From the NCBI RefSeq assembly GCF_036924525.1, contig NZ_JAZHRU010000001.1, positions 5,609,001 to 5,673,000 of the forward strand: a DNA stretch of 64,000 nucleotides, written 5' to 3'. The DNA is from Bradyrhizobium sp. AZCC 1719 (GTDB taxonomy: Bacteria > Pseudomonadota > Alphaproteobacteria > Rhizobiales > Xanthobacteraceae). The notes beneath the pieces are model-generated. The model had not been told where the DNA came from. It made no database searches and saw only the letters and a program-made list of their open reading frames with translations. A program made the position numbers and the translations under genes. Below are positions 1-8,127 of the stretch, one piece after another (positions within the stretch are counted from its first letter, which is position 1; the number at the start of each line of letters is the position of its first letter).

Positions 1-343
1 AAAGATGCAAGCGTTGATCCGGATGGGTGCGCGCCGCATAGTCGATCAGGCCGACATCGGCGATAATCAGCGCATCCGCGCCGGCAGCTACCGCGTCGTC
101 GACCGCGCGATGCCAGAGCGCCTGGGCACCAGCCGTCGGAAAGGTGTTGATGGCGACCAGCACCTTGGCATCGCTCCGATGGGCATAGGCAATCCCCTCG
201 GCCAATTCGCGACGGCTGAAATTCAGGCCTGGAAAGTTCCGCGCGTTGGTCGCGTCGGCAAAACCGCAATAGACGGCATCGGCGCCGGCATCGACGGCGG
301 TGCGCAGCGCGGCCGGCGTCCCCGCCGGACAGATCAATTCCAT
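1..343 (-). CDS. ubiU: UbiU, U32 peptidase-family protein for O2-independent ubiquinone synthesis (partial)
   Basis: Only the N-terminal 114 codons are present; the gene runs off the left edge. The start reads MELICPAGTPAALRTAV followed by AGADAVYCGF, the typical opening of the U32 peptidase family, and later NARNFPGLNFS. In Proteobacteria UbiU pairs with UbiV, both carrying 4Fe-4S clusters, and supports hydroxylation steps of ubiquinone synthesis without oxygen. The ATG overlaps the 3' end of ubiT by 10 bp, so the two are translationally coupled. The Cys ligands lie outside the window, so RlhA/TrhP-type U32 proteins are an alternative; the ubiT, ubiD and ubiX neighbours favour UbiU. Confidence 0.8.
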   Translation of the reverse strand, partial: MELICPAGTPAALRTAVDAGADAVYCGFADATNARNFPGLNFSRRELAEGIAYAHRSDAKVLVAINTFPTAGAQALWHRAVDDAVAAGADALIIADVGLIDYAARTHPDQRLHL

Positions 344-876
344 GTTCGCGCCCCCTCCTGTTTCGCGGCAGCCGCCACGCCCTTCAAGTGAAGCAGCGCC
401 CCGGCCAGCAGCCTTTCGCTCAAGGGCGCCAGCGGTCCGAACAGGGTGGCCGTATCCGCGACGAGATCTACGCCCGCATCGTCAATCGCGTTGCGCAACG
501 CGAGCACCGCCTCTACGTCGCCCTCGACCACGAGATCGCGCGAGAAGAACAGCGCATCGCCGTCATAGGACCCGTCGATGAGTCCCAGGAGGGCCAACAG
601 GGGTCCGGCAATCCGGACCGGAATGCCGGCGGGAAGGCTCCGTACCGCGACCAGGCTCGGCGTTTCCGGGTGCGGCGCCAGCACGAACGAAAATGGCAGA
701 TCGGAAGGCTCGAGCCCAAAGCGCTTGTGCGCATGCTCGCCGAGCCGCTCGAAAATATGCGGATGGCGCGCCACCACCGACCGCAGCACCAGCGATAACG
801 GCAACTGCAACGGGCTGAGCGGCAACGGTTGCAGGGTGCGGGTGATCAATCGCGGAAGCGTCGGTACGGGCGGCAT
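334..876 (-). CDS. ubiT: UbiT, SCP2-domain ubiquinone biosynthesis accessory factor
   Basis: A 180-aa SCP2-like lipid-binding protein. Known UbiT proteins are accessory factors of the UbiUVT pathway and are thought to bind ubiquinone intermediates. Visible features are a hydrophobic N-terminal third with many Pro/Leu (residues 5-32), and the segment DGDALFFSRDLVVEGD near residues 105-120, characteristic of this family, followed by LALRNAIDDAGVDL. The frame stays open upstream as far as 1146, but the ATG at 876 gives the normal family length and lies at the start of the homologous region. It is divergent from ubiD and coupled to ubiU. Confidence 0.8.
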   Translation of the reverse strand: MPPVPTLPRLITRTLQPLPLSPLQLPLSLVLRSVVARHPHIFERLGEHAHKRFGLEPSDLPFSFVLAPHPETPSLVAVRSLPAGIPVRIAGPLLALLGLIDGSYDGDALFFSRDLVVEGDVEAVLALRNAIDDAGVDLVADTATLFGPLAPLSERLLAGALLHLKGVAAAAKQEGARTWN

Positions 877-969
877 TCTCACGCAGTCAGCCTCATTTGC
901 AGGGCACGTGGCGACCGGAATGGCACGTCCATCGTCGTGCTGCTTACCGTCGGGGCTGGCGCCCAATCT

Positions 970-983
970 TTGTCCTGGAACAA
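970..983. promoter_or_regulatory. Candidate FNR/CRP-family operator between ubiT and ubiD
   Basis: The sequence TTGTCCTGGAACAA is an inverted repeat of the form TTGT-N6-ACAA, the spacing used by CRP/FNR-family regulators (FNR, FixK, NnrR). It sits in the 157-bp gap between the divergent ubiT and ubiD starts. It does not match the FNR or FixK consensus exactly (TTGAT/ATCAA), so the regulator is uncertain. Confidence 0.35.
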
Positions 984-1033
984 GGACGGCCGCAAAAATC
1001 TCGTGGAGGGGTTCGCTTTTAAGTGAGGTGTCC

Positions 1034-2575
1034 GTGCCCCGACGCGACTTGCCGCCATTCCGCGATCTCAGAAGTTTCATGTCCCATCTGGAACACGTGG
1101 GGCGCCTGGTCCGAATCCGCGAGCCGGTGTCGGTCGTGCACGACATGACCGAGATTCACCGGCGGACTTTGCGTGCCAATGGCCCGGCGCTGCTGTTTGA
1201 AGCGCCGCTCATGCCCGATGGAGCCCCGGGGGAAATGCCGGTGCTCGTTAATCTGTTCGGTACGAAAGAGCGAACCGCTTGGGGCTTCGGGGTCGATCCG
1301 GCAGGGCTCGGCACGCTCGGAGAAATGCTGGCGGAGCTCCGGGAGCCGCGACCGCCCCGCGATTTCGCCGACGCGATGTCGAAAATGCCGCTCGCCCGGG
1401 CCGCCATGACGATGCGGCCCAAGACGGTTCGTACGCCGCCGGTGCAGGAGATCGTATGGCGCGGAGAACAAATCGATCTCAGCCGCCTGCCGGCGCAAAT
1501 TTGCTGGCCGGGCGAACCGGCGCCCCTGCTCACTTGGCCGCTGGTCATTACGCGGCCGCCGGACGATGAGAGCGGAGACGAGATCAATGTCGGCGTCTAC
1601 CGGATGCAGGTGATCGGCCGCGACCGCGCCATCATGCGCTGGCTCGCCCATCGCGGCGGGGCGCGCCACCATCACCGGTGGCAGGCGCGAGGAGCGGACA
1701 TGCCGGTGGCGGTGGCGATCGGCGCCGATCCCGCGACCATCCTCTCTGCCGTCCTGCCCCTGCCTGAAACGCTGTCGGAATTCCGTTTCGCCGGGCTGAT
1801 CCGCGGCGAACGGCTGCGGCTTTCGCCGTGCATCACCGTGCCCCTGATGGCGCCGGCGGATGCCGAAATCATCATCGAGGGACTGGTGTCGCCGGACGAG
1901 ACCGCACCGGAAGGGCCGTTCGGCGATCACACCGGCTACTACAATGCCGTGGAGCATTTTCCGGTGATGCGGGTGACGGCCGTCACGATGCGCCGCAATC
2001 CGGTTTACCTGTCGACATTCACCGGCCGGCCCCCGGACGAGCCATCGCGCATCGGCGAAGTGCTCAACGAGCTGTTTGTTCCTCTGGTCAGGAAGCAATT
2101 GCCGGAAATCGTCGACCTCTGGCTGCCGCCGGACGCCTGCTCCTACCGGGTCGCGATTGCGTCGATCGACAAGCGCTATCCGGGCCAGGCGCGCCGCATC
2201 ATGCTTGCGCTGTGGTCGTTGCTGCCGCAGCTCACCTACACCAAGTTCCTGATCGTCGTCGATGCCGACATCAACGTGCGTCGGTGGGCGGATGTGGTTT
2301 GGGCCATCTCGACCCGCTCCGATCCCTCCCGCGATCTGGTCACGCTTACCGATACACCGATCGACTATCTCGACTTCGCGTCACCGAAGGCGGGTCTGGG
2401 CGGCAAGCTCGGGATCGACGCGACCCGCAAGACCGGCGCCGAGACGACGCGCGAATGGGGCCGCGTCCTTGAGATGGACGCGGCCGTCGTCACCCGCGTC
2501 GATGAGCTATGGCAACGGCTCGGCCTGACCCAAATGCTTTCGCAAGGGGCGCTTTCGCAAGGGAGGGTGCCATGA
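1034..2575 (+). CDS. ubiD: UbiD-family decarboxylase
   Basis: A 513-aa prenylated-FMN-dependent decarboxylase of the UbiD family, expected to decarboxylate 3-polyprenyl-4-hydroxybenzoate in ubiquinone synthesis. Landmarks are NVGVYRMQVIGRDRAIMRW near residues 182-200, the APEGPFGDHTGYY signature near 290-302 with its conserved Glu, and YTKFLIVVDADINV near 400. The frame is open further upstream, but GTG at 1034 is preceded by GAGG with 5-nt spacing and gives the normal family length. It overlaps ubiX by 4 nt (ATGA), so the decarboxylase and its cofactor-making partner are co-translated. A paralogous UbiD acting on another aromatic acid cannot be excluded. Confidence 0.88.
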   Translation: MPRRDLPPFRDLRSFMSHLEHVGRLVRIREPVSVVHDMTEIHRRTLRANGPALLFEAPLMPDGAPGEMPVLVNLFGTKERTAWGFGVDPAGLGTLGEMLAELREPRPPRDFADAMSKMPLARAAMTMRPKTVRTPPVQEIVWRGEQIDLSRLPAQICWPGEPAPLLTWPLVITRPPDDESGDEINVGVYRMQVIGRDRAIMRWLAHRGGARHHHRWQARGADMPVAVAIGADPATILSAVLPLPETLSEFRFAGLIRGERLRLSPCITVPLMAPADAEIIIEGLVSPDETAPEGPFGDHTGYYNAVEHFPVMRVTAVTMRRNPVYLSTFTGRPPDEPSRIGEVLNELFVPLVRKQLPEIVDLWLPPDACSYRVAIASIDKRYPGQARRIMLALWSLLPQLTYTKFLIVVDADINVRRWADVVWAISTRSDPSRDLVTLTDTPIDYLDFASPKAGLGGKLGIDATRKTGAETTREWGRVLEMDAAVVTRVDELWQRLGLTQMLSQGALSQGRVP

Positions 2576-3147
2576 CGGCGCGGCGGCGGATCGTCGTCGG
2601 CATCAGCGGCGCGTCGGGCGCAGCCCTTGGCGTGCGCGTCGTCGAACTGCTGGCCGCGACCGGCCAATGCGAATTGCATCTCGTGGTCACGCCCGCCGGC
2701 GAGCGGACATTGGCTCATGAGGTCGGCGACGGTGCCCTGCCCCGCGTCGCAGCGATGGTGGCGCGCCATCATGCGAGCGCCGACATCGGCGCCAGCATCG
2801 CCAGCGGCTCATTTCGAACCGCAGGCATGATCGTCGCGCCGTGTTCGATCCGGACCTTGTCCGCCATCGCAGCCAGCGCCACCGACAATCTGTTGGTACG
2901 GGCTGCCGACGTCCAGTTGAAGGAGCGGCGCAGGCTGGTGCTGATGGTGCGCGAGAGCCCGCTTCATCTCGGTCACCTGCGGGCAATGGCGGCGGTGACG
3001 GAATTCGGCGCGATCGTGGCGCCGCCGGTGCCGGCGTTCTACGCCCGGCCGGCGACCCTGGCGGAAGCAACCGATCACATCGCGCGCCGCGCGATCGGCT
3101 TACTCGATATTGATCTCGGCATTTCCATGCGCGAGTGGCAAGGCTAA
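2572..3147 (+). CDS. ubiX: Flavin prenyltransferase UbiX
   Basis: A 191-aa flavoprotein that prenylates FMN to make the cofactor used by UbiD. The N-terminal GISGASGA loop (residues 10-17) is the flavin phosphate-binding motif of the UbiX/Pad1 family. The RESPL-H-GHLRAM segment and the PPVPAFYARP block near the C-terminus are also family features. The ATG overlaps the ubiD stop by 4 nt and is preceded by GGGAGGG, a strong ribosome-binding site. Length matches the family. Its place directly behind ubiD is the usual arrangement. Confidence 0.93.
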   Translation: MTARRRIVVGISGASGAALGVRVVELLAATGQCELHLVVTPAGERTLAHEVGDGALPRVAAMVARHHASADIGASIASGSFRTAGMIVAPCSIRTLSAIAASATDNLLVRAADVQLKERRRLVLMVRESPLHLGHLRAMAAVTEFGAIVAPPVPAFYARPATLAEATDHIARRAIGLLDIDLGISMREWQG

Positions 3148-3189
3148 CGGCAGATCCGCCGATGCTTGAGTGCTTTCAAGCGAAAGCCA

Positions 3190-3282
3190 GTCCCCGACTT
3201 GATCCGGGTTGGACACCGGTTCGCGTCAAGAAAACGCGTCAACCAAGAATCTACATCCCGGTTCTGATTCAATCAGAAACCG
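3190..3282. repeat. Probable dispersed intergenic repeat with terminal hairpin
   Basis: A non-coding stretch just downstream of ubiX containing the phrases GACTTGATCCGGGTTGG and AACGCGTCAA and ending in a near-perfect 24-nt palindrome (3259-3282, CGGTTCTGATT arm). It resembles intergenic repeats I know from Bradyrhizobium-type genomes, but no second copy is in this window. The hairpin could also serve as a ubiX terminator, although no T-run follows. Confidence 0.4.
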
Positions 3283-3290
3283 ACAAGGGT

Positions 3291-3593
3291 CTATGGTTGG
3301 GAGGCGCGCTCCGGCACGGCCGACGAAGAGACGCTCGCCCGGAGGCGCTGCGGTTCCTGCTGAAGCCAGGATCGCCGCCTCTCTGCGCTCAGGAGATCCC
3401 TGCCGGCATGTCCGACCCAGCGCCACAACGCCCGCAGACTGAAGGTGACGAGCACCTCATGGTGCCGCATCCCCTTGCCGCCCTTGACCAGCCCGAGATC
3501 GCGAATGATGCAGTACGTCCCGCTGCTCATGCGGGCGAACTTCGCATCTCGAAAAAAATTGCGCACACGCGACAACATGCGCGCAGCATGCAC
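3291..3593 (-). CDS. Hypothetical protein, doubtful
   Basis: A possible 100-aa basic protein with a GTG start at 3593, or 95 aa from an internal ATG at 3578. Third-position G+C is high, as in real genes of this window, and the N-terminal half (RVRNFFRDAKFARMSSGTYC) looks protein-like. However, there is no clear Shine-Dalgarno sequence and no domain I recognise. It lies on the same strand as, and downstream of, the better-supported gene at 3656-3880. It may be a chance frame. Confidence 0.3.
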   Translation of the reverse strand: MHAARMLSRVRNFFRDAKFARMSSGTYCIIRDLGLVKGGKGMRHHEVLVTFSLRALWRWVGHAGRDLLSAERRRSWLQQEPQRLRASVSSSAVPERASQP

Positions 3594-3655
3594 CGCAGAT
3601 CGATTTCGTCAATCTTGACGGCTGCCGAATCGACCACGCCGGAATACGAAAGCCG

Positions 3656-3880
3656 TCAGAGCGTTGCGTTGTTGTTGCGTTCGCCGATGCGATACAGTTG
3701 CGCGGTCCGAACCGGCACACGACCCAGCACCGCGCGCCGCTCGTTCATGCGCTCGCTCGGCGAATCCGGCTGCGCAAAGCACTCAAGGATCTGAATGCGG
3801 ATTTCCTCCGCGAGCGGGCCTTCGACCCGGCGCATGCGATTCCAGAGCCGGATGATTTCCCGTTGCTTCTCGACATCCAT
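3656..3880 (-). CDS. Small hypothetical protein with strong ribosome-binding site
   Basis: A 74-aa soluble protein beginning MDVEKQREIIRLWNRM. The ATG is preceded by GGAGGTGACC, one of the best Shine-Dalgarno sequences in the window, which is the main reason to call it. The first half is predicted helical with alternating charged residues (REIIRLWNRMRRVEGPLAEEIRIQ); the second half is basic. There is no signal peptide, membrane segment or recognised domain. It stands alone between a repeat region and the CAP-domain gene, with a possible second small gene behind it. Confidence 0.55.
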   Translation of the reverse strand: MDVEKQREIIRLWNRMRRVEGPLAEEIRIQILECFAQPDSPSERMNERRAVLGRVPVRTAQLYRIGERNNNATL

Positions 3881-4094
3881 TGGTCACCTCCAAACAACGA
3901 CCAAAGAGAACATAACAGGAACGAAATTGCAAGCCACGAATTCGCGTCGGTGTCACAAGTCATGAAAGCGAAATTGCAGTATCGAAAGGTCGCGCGCACG
4001 CGTAGGCGTTATCGACAACGGCGTCCGTCACGCCTCGGATAAAATCATCATTAAGCGCGCCGAAGGCAGCTACTCCGAGATCTCGGTTTCAACT

Positions 4095-4679
4095 CTAAAT
4101 ACAGAGGCCGAGAATCTTCAGTCGGCAGGCCTCAGCCGCGCGCGATTTGGACTTCGCAGCGTTTGCCTGCTTAGAATCCTTCGGCGAACTCTTTGGCGAA
4201 CCCTTCGGCGCCTTGGGACGCTCATAGTCGCCTGCGATCACCATGGCCCAGTACGTACGACCGGTCCGCGCGCTTTTCACGCTGGCAACACCTACGCGCG
4301 TCGCGCCGGGCAACAGGAGGTTCTTCCGGTGCCCGGACGAATTGATCCACTGGTCGAGGGTTTTGGGAAAACCGTCGTAGCCGTACGCAATGTTCTCTGC
4401 GGCCCGGCCTGCGCCCGCCGGGCCGACACGCGTATTGAACCGGCCAAGGACATCGTGATCCAGTTTGTCCTTTGCGGCCATCGCCTCGGCTTGATCGTGC
4501 GCAATCCGTGTGAGAATCGCATCCAGGGTTACGCGCTTCTGCCCGTGCTTTAGCCGAAAATCAGAAATCATCTGCGCGGGATTGGCCGCCGCCGGCCGGC
4601 TCCCTGCGGTGGCAAAGCAAATCACCAGCCCCAGCAGAAGGGCCTGCCGCACCAGAATGACTGTCTTCCTACCAGCCAC
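4095..4679 (-). CDS. Secreted CAP-domain (SCP/PR-1-like) protein
   Basis: About 194 aa. A hydrophobic signal peptide (VILVRQALLLGLVICFATA, cleavage near SRPAAA-NP) is followed by a CAP domain. Family features visible are the HDVLGRFNTRV segment, AAENIAYG, and WINSSGHRKNLL with the conserved His, then WAMVIAGDYERP. The C-terminus is a Lys/Ser/Pro-rich tail. CAP proteins are exported and poorly understood in bacteria; some bind lipids or act as proteases. A TTG at 4703 gives a slightly longer frame, but GTG at 4679 follows a GGGGAGGGG sequence and starts directly before the signal peptide. It is monocistronic. Confidence 0.82.
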   Translation of the reverse strand: MAGRKTVILVRQALLLGLVICFATAGSRPAAANPAQMISDFRLKHGQKRVTLDAILTRIAHDQAEAMAAKDKLDHDVLGRFNTRVGPAGAGRAAENIAYGYDGFPKTLDQWINSSGHRKNLLLPGATRVGVASVKSARTGRTYWAMVIAGDYERPKAPKGSPKSSPKDSKQANAAKSKSRAAEACRLKILGLCI

Positions 4680-4755
4680 AATTGTTCCCCCGCCCCTCCC
4701 CAATTGTGCCGGGAAGATTCAATCCGAAAAAGACGTAGCAAGTCATTGATTTTAT

Positions 4756-4832
4756 TGGTCGGGGCAGCTGGATTCGAACCAACGACCTGCAGTACCCAAA
4801 ACTGCCGCGCTACCAGGCTGCGCTATACCCCG
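4756..4832 (-). tRNA. tRNA-Pro (UGG)
   Basis: A complete cloverleaf on the minus strand with encoded CCA. The acceptor arms CGGGGTA and TGCCCCG pair, with one G-U. The anticodon stem GCAGT/ACTGC encloses the loop TTTGGGT with anticodon TGG, and the T loop reads TTCGAAT. It decodes CCA and, by wobble, other Pro codons. No integrase or att duplication is visible beside it. Confidence 0.96.
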
Positions 4833-4894
4833 ATCCGACGCTGGAAATGCTCGATACACGCTAAACCCGCAGCCATCAAGGCGATGGAAACCGG

Positions 4895-5404
4895 TCAGCG
4901 CTTGTTGAACAGCGGGTGCGCCACCCGGTCGCCGGGCTGAATGCCGTATTTTTGCGCCGTGCCGGCAATCACTTCCAGGACCCCCCTGGCAAGCCCACCC
5001 GAGGAGATGATCTTGGTGGAGTGCGGCTCGGTATTTTCCGCGATTCGCAGGATGCGGCCGTCGGCGCGGATGAAGATCATGTCGAGCGGAATGTAGGTGT
5101 TCTTCATCCACATCGAGATCTGCTGCTCCGGCGAGAAATCGAACAGCATGCCTTTGCCGTCGGGGAGTTCTTTTCGGTACATCAGCCCCTGAGTCTTCTC
5201 CTCCTCCGTCGTCGCCATCTCGACCAGGAACACGCGTACGCCTGACTTGGTGGCGATCTCGAGCGGCTGAACGCTCGCGGCCTGCGCGGCAGGATTGGCG
5301 CAGAGGATGAAGAGCACCGCAGACGCCGCGGCCAGCGACGTCACCAGGCGGCCCGGGATGCGAAGCCGCGCAACCATCAAAGCGAAATTCATCAAAGCAC
5401 TCAC
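4895..5404 (-). CDS. DUF192 family exported protein
   Basis: A 169-aa protein of the DUF192 family. A signal peptide with a long hydrophobic core ([21 protein letters not shown]) precedes the domain. Family signatures are [20 protein letters not shown] and the [15 protein letters not shown] block, followed by [15 protein letters not shown]. Function is unknown; the domain is a small beta-barrel found in bacteria and archaea. The start is uncertain: GTG at 5404, or internal ATGs 4 or 9 codons later, give a shorter signal peptide. It lies 62 nt upstream of tRNA-Pro on the same strand. Confidence 0.85.
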   Translation of the reverse strand: MSALMNFALMVARLRIPGRLVTSLAAASAVLFILCANPAAQAASVQPLEIATKSGVRVFLVEMATTEEEKTQGLMYRKELPDGKGMLFDFSPEQQISMWMKNTYIPLDMIFIRADGRILRIAENTEPHSTKIISSGGLARGVLEVIAGTAQKYGIQPGDRVAHPLFNKR

Positions 5405-5522
5405 GCCGGATATCTCGGGAGAAATTGCCGGGAACCCTAACCTGAGGATTGCGGCAAATGCCAGAGGCCGCCGCGCTGAGGCGCGACGGCCGGCTCACGT
5501 TTGCGTCAATGGTACGGCAGGA

Positions 5523-6188
5523 TCAATGCGACGACAGCGCCGACGGGCCGGTCTCCGGATGAATTTCGGCTGCCATCATGCCCTTGGACCCGGGCCCGTA
5601 GCGCACCAGCACGTACTGGCCCGGCCGCAGTTCGGTCATGCCGAAGCGGCGCAGCGTTTCCATGTGGACGAAGATGTCAGGCGTGCCCTCGCCGCAGGTC
5701 AGGAAGCCGAAACCGCGCAGCCGGTTGAACCATTTGACCTGGGCCCGCTCGAGACCGCTGGTCGGCGTAACGCTGACATGAGTCCGAGGCGGCAGCATCT
5801 GCGCCGGATGGATCGCGGTGGACTCATCCATCGAGACGATCCGGAACGCCTGATAGCCCTTGGCGCGCTGCACGCATTCGACCACCACCCGAGCGCCTTC
5901 ATAGGCGGTCTGGTAGCCGTCGCGCCTGAGCACGGTGACGTGCAGCAGCACATCGGGCCAGCCATTGTCCGGCACGATGAACCCATAACCCTTCGAAGCA
6001 TCGAACCATTTGATGATGCCCGATATTTCGACAAGGTTAGCTGCGGCATCGCCGAGCCCTGACAGCGCGTCCGCCGCCGGATCGCGCTGTGCGCCGGCTG
6101 CATATTCACCTGGTCCAAGCCTGTTCTGCCCTGTCCCGCCTGTCGGCGGCCCCCCGAGCTTCTTGGACCCAAATTCGTCCGACCCCAT
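5523..6188 (-). CDS. Double cold-shock-domain protein
   Basis: A 221-aa protein with two cold-shock domains. The first starts near residue 55 with SGIIKWFDASKGYGFIVPD and has the DVLLHV RNP2-like strand; the second starts near residue 149 with AQVKWFNRLRGFGFLTC and DIFVHM. Such proteins bind single-stranded nucleic acid; in this group the tandem form is a common longer relative of CspA. A disordered Gly/Pro-rich N-terminus precedes the domains. ATG at 6188 (MGSDEF) was chosen; an in-frame GTG lies five codons upstream. No known cold-shock operon partner is adjacent. Confidence 0.85.
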   Translation of the reverse strand: MGSDEFGSKKLGGPPTGGTGQNRLGPGEYAAGAQRDPAADALSGLGDAAANLVEISGIIKWFDASKGYGFIVPDNGWPDVLLHVTVLRRDGYQTAYEGARVVVECVQRAKGYQAFRIVSMDESTAIHPAQMLPPRTHVSVTPTSGLERAQVKWFNRLRGFGFLTCGEGTPDIFVHMETLRRFGMTELRPGQYVLVRYGPGSKGMMAAEIHPETGPSALSSH

Positions 6189-6386
6189 GACCCCGGACCT
6201 CACACTTCAAAAAGCGGTCCACTGTCGCCGTAGCGGACCGGAACACGCGCCCTACCATGACCATCATGATAACGCAGCGCGAATCTCTCGAATCAAAGAT
6301 AACACTCCCGATTGTGGCGCATAGCTAAAAAAACAAACTGGCCTGCAACTATGAACAGGCTTGCACAGCCGCGAATCAGTTGGAGA

Positions 6387-7148
6387 TCAATTGCCTACAA
6401 ACGGTCCGAGCGTTTCTCCGATGTCGTGACGGATCACCAGATCGGCAACGTCGTCCTGTTCAGTAGGTTCATTGTTGATGATCACGAGCTTCGCGCCGCA
6501 GTTCTTGGCCATCAACGGAAAACCCGCGGCAGGCCAAACAACTAGCGACGATCCGACTGCCAGGAACAGGTCGCAATGCTGGGCCAGTTCGGTAGCGCGG
6601 CGCATCGCGTCTTCCGGCATCGCCTGTCCGAACGAGATCGTGGCCGTCTTTACCGGCTCTTCGCAGATGGTGCAGTCGGGTGCGCTGCCGGCTTCCTCGA
6701 AACGCTGCTTTACCCATGGAAGATCATAGGCATGTCCGCAGCCGATGCAGCGAGCATAAGTCGTGTTGCCGTGCAGCTCGATCACGTCATCGGCCTTAAA
6801 GCCTGACACCTGGTGTAAATTGTCGATGTTCTGGGTGATGATCGCCGGCGTCTTGCCGGCTTTGTAGAGCGAGGCCAGCGCGCGATGCCCGCGACCGGGC
6901 TTGGCCGCGGCAAACGTTGCCTCCATCGCAAAGCGTCGCCGCCAAGCCTCGGCCCGCGCGTCGGCGCTTGCAACGAATTCGTCGAACGCGATTGGGCGGT
7001 TGCGGGTCCACAGGCCGCCCGGGGAGCGGAAATCCGGAATGCCGCATTCGGTGGAAATGCCGGCTCCGGTAAAGGGAACGATACATGCGGCTTCGGCGAT
7101 CATGTTGCCGAGCTGCTCGACGCCGCTGCGCAAATCCTTGGCGATCAC
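6387..7148 (-). CDS. cobB: Sir2-family NAD-dependent protein deacylase
   Basis: A 253-aa sirtuin that removes acyl groups from lysines using NAD+. The Rossmann motif GAGISTECGIPDFRS (from about residue 28), TQNIDNLH, catalytic His in IELHGNT, and the zinc-binding CIGC and CTIC pairs are all present, so it should be active. A GTG start is used at 7148 with a weak GGAA upstream. No other genes share its transcription unit. The exact acyl preference cannot be read from the sequence. Confidence 0.9.
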   Translation of the reverse strand: MIAKDLRSGVEQLGNMIAEAACIVPFTGAGISTECGIPDFRSPGGLWTRNRPIAFDEFVASADARAEAWRRRFAMEATFAAAKPGRGHRALASLYKAGKTPAIITQNIDNLHQVSGFKADDVIELHGNTTYARCIGCGHAYDLPWVKQRFEEAGSAPDCTICEEPVKTATISFGQAMPEDAMRRATELAQHCDLFLAVGSSLVVWPAAGFPLMAKNCGAKLVIINNEPTEQDDVADLVIRHDIGETLGPFVGN

Positions 7149-7244
7149 CGCTGATATTTTCCGAATTGTTGGGCCGCGCGGATTATAGCACGGTCGTTCG
7201 GATTGCCAGACAGATGCGCCCCAGCCCGGCCGCGCATGCGCGTC

Positions 7245-7302
7245 GATAAGGCGGCTTTATAAAGCAACCTTATCCCGCGCTAACTCATCAAGCCGCCTTA
7301 TC
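7245..7302. repeat. 13-bp inverted repeat spanning the 3' end of the H-NS-like gene
   Basis: Perfect arms GATAAGGCGGCTT (7245-7257) and AAGCCGCCTTATC (7290-7302) are separated by 32 nt and bracket the stop codon of the gene at 7257-7520. A third, partial copy (ataaggttgcttta on the minus strand) lies in the loop. There is no T-run, so it is a poor terminator; it may instead mark the recombination that replaced the gene's 3' end. Confidence 0.6.
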
Positions 7303-7520
7303 AAGCCCTTCGGCTCTTTGGCTTCTTCAATCTTCTTCGCTTTTGGCGCGGGTCCGCTTTCCGCCTTCTTCACCGGCTTGCCATACTGCGCCAGCTTCTC
7401 CAGTTCCGCCTCCAACTCGGCGCGGCGCGCAGCGACTTTCTCGAACAACTTATCAGTGGCGTGCTCGCGCAGGCCCGCGAGTTCTTCGATGCTCAATGAA
7501 TCCAGATCGATCTTTGCCAT
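7257..7520 (-). CDS. H-NS-like protein head lacking the DNA-binding tail
   Basis: An 87-aa protein starting MAKIDLDSLSIEELAGLREH, which matches the oligomerisation half of rhizobial H-NS-family proteins: a helical region with KLFEKVAARRAELEAELEKL, then GKPVKKA. The normal family ends with a Tyr-Arg-rich TWSGRG-PRW DNA-binding motif; here the C-terminus is instead a Lys/Glu/Ala linker ending RRLDELARDKVAL. Start is certain (GGGAGG 7 nt before ATG). It may form mixed oligomers with full-length H-NS relatives. A 13-bp inverted repeat covers its 3' end, suggesting that the tail was lost by rearrangement. Confidence 0.75.
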   Translation of the reverse strand: MAKIDLDSLSIEELAGLREHATDKLFEKVAARRAELEAELEKLAQYGKPVKKAESGPAPKAKKIEEAKEPKGLIRRLDELARDKVAL

Positions 7521-7698
7521 TGGAACCTCCCGTTTGTCTTTCGCTAACGGGAACCCGCATGAGCGACAAGAATGCGCCACACCTTATCCACCGCCTTCGC
7601 TTCAGGCGGCACGCGATCACAATGCTTCCCCATTCCCCATTCACGCCCCATTCGCGCGGGCCAATGATGGCGGGCGCGAATCAAAAAACGGATGGGTG

Positions 7699-7866
7699 AT
7701 GACGGAGAAGGAAGAAAGACTCGCGCGCGACCGTGCCGAAATCGCAGCACGCGTCGCGAGCTTCAGGCAAACCCAGCAGAAGTTCGAACGCGAGCGCGAA
7801 GAATATTACGAAACGACCTTGGCCAACGCGCTGAATGGATCCAGCCGGCCATCATTCTGGCGTTGA
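7699..7866 (+). CDS. Small charged helical protein
   Basis: A 55-aa protein, MTEKEERLARDRAEIAARV at its start, with heptad-like Arg/Glu-rich sequence up to residue 38 that could form a coiled coil, and a C-terminal NGSSRPSFWR. No signal peptide or membrane helix. The type is familiar as a conserved hypothetical in Bradyrhizobium-like genomes, but this is from memory. The ribosome-binding site is modest (GGATGGGTG). It is followed by a hairpin terminator at 8022-8062. Confidence 0.6.
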   Translation: MTEKEERLARDRAEIAARVASFRQTQQKFEREREEYYETTLANALNGSSRPSFWR

Positions 7867-8021
7867 GGCAGAACCGGCAAGAGCACTGTTCGACTTCCGC
7901 GTAGTCGCCGACGGAAATATCGCGGCGCGGAACCCGCAATAGAATTTGCTGCGGCTGGAACCAAGCCGATGCCTCGACGTTTTCCTAACAAGTGCAGCAA
8001 CCTTGCGAGAGGTGAAAGCAC

Positions 8022-8062
8022 GAAAGCCCCGTCTAGATCTTCGGATGTAGGCGGGGTTTTCG
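8022..8062. terminator. Probable bidirectional terminator
   Basis: Arms GAAAgCCCCGtCTA and TAGgCGGGGtTTTC form an 11-13 bp stem with two mismatches around a loop of about 13 nt, ending in TTTT on the plus strand and AAAG on the other. It lies between the 55-aa gene and the next small genes. Confidence 0.6.
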
Positions 8063-8127
8063 TTTGCCGGTTTGGAGGGCGGCATTGCGAGCTATGCGAT
8101 CCCGCGGACCTGACCATCGAATTGCGC

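Noticed and set aside
5..391. Plus-strand frame at the left edge
   Set aside because: It is antisense to the well-supported ubiU and ubiT genes and has no protein-like features.
578..1033. N-terminal extension of ubiD
   Set aside because: Overlaps ubiT antisense and exceeds the family length; GTG at 1034 has a good ribosome-binding site.
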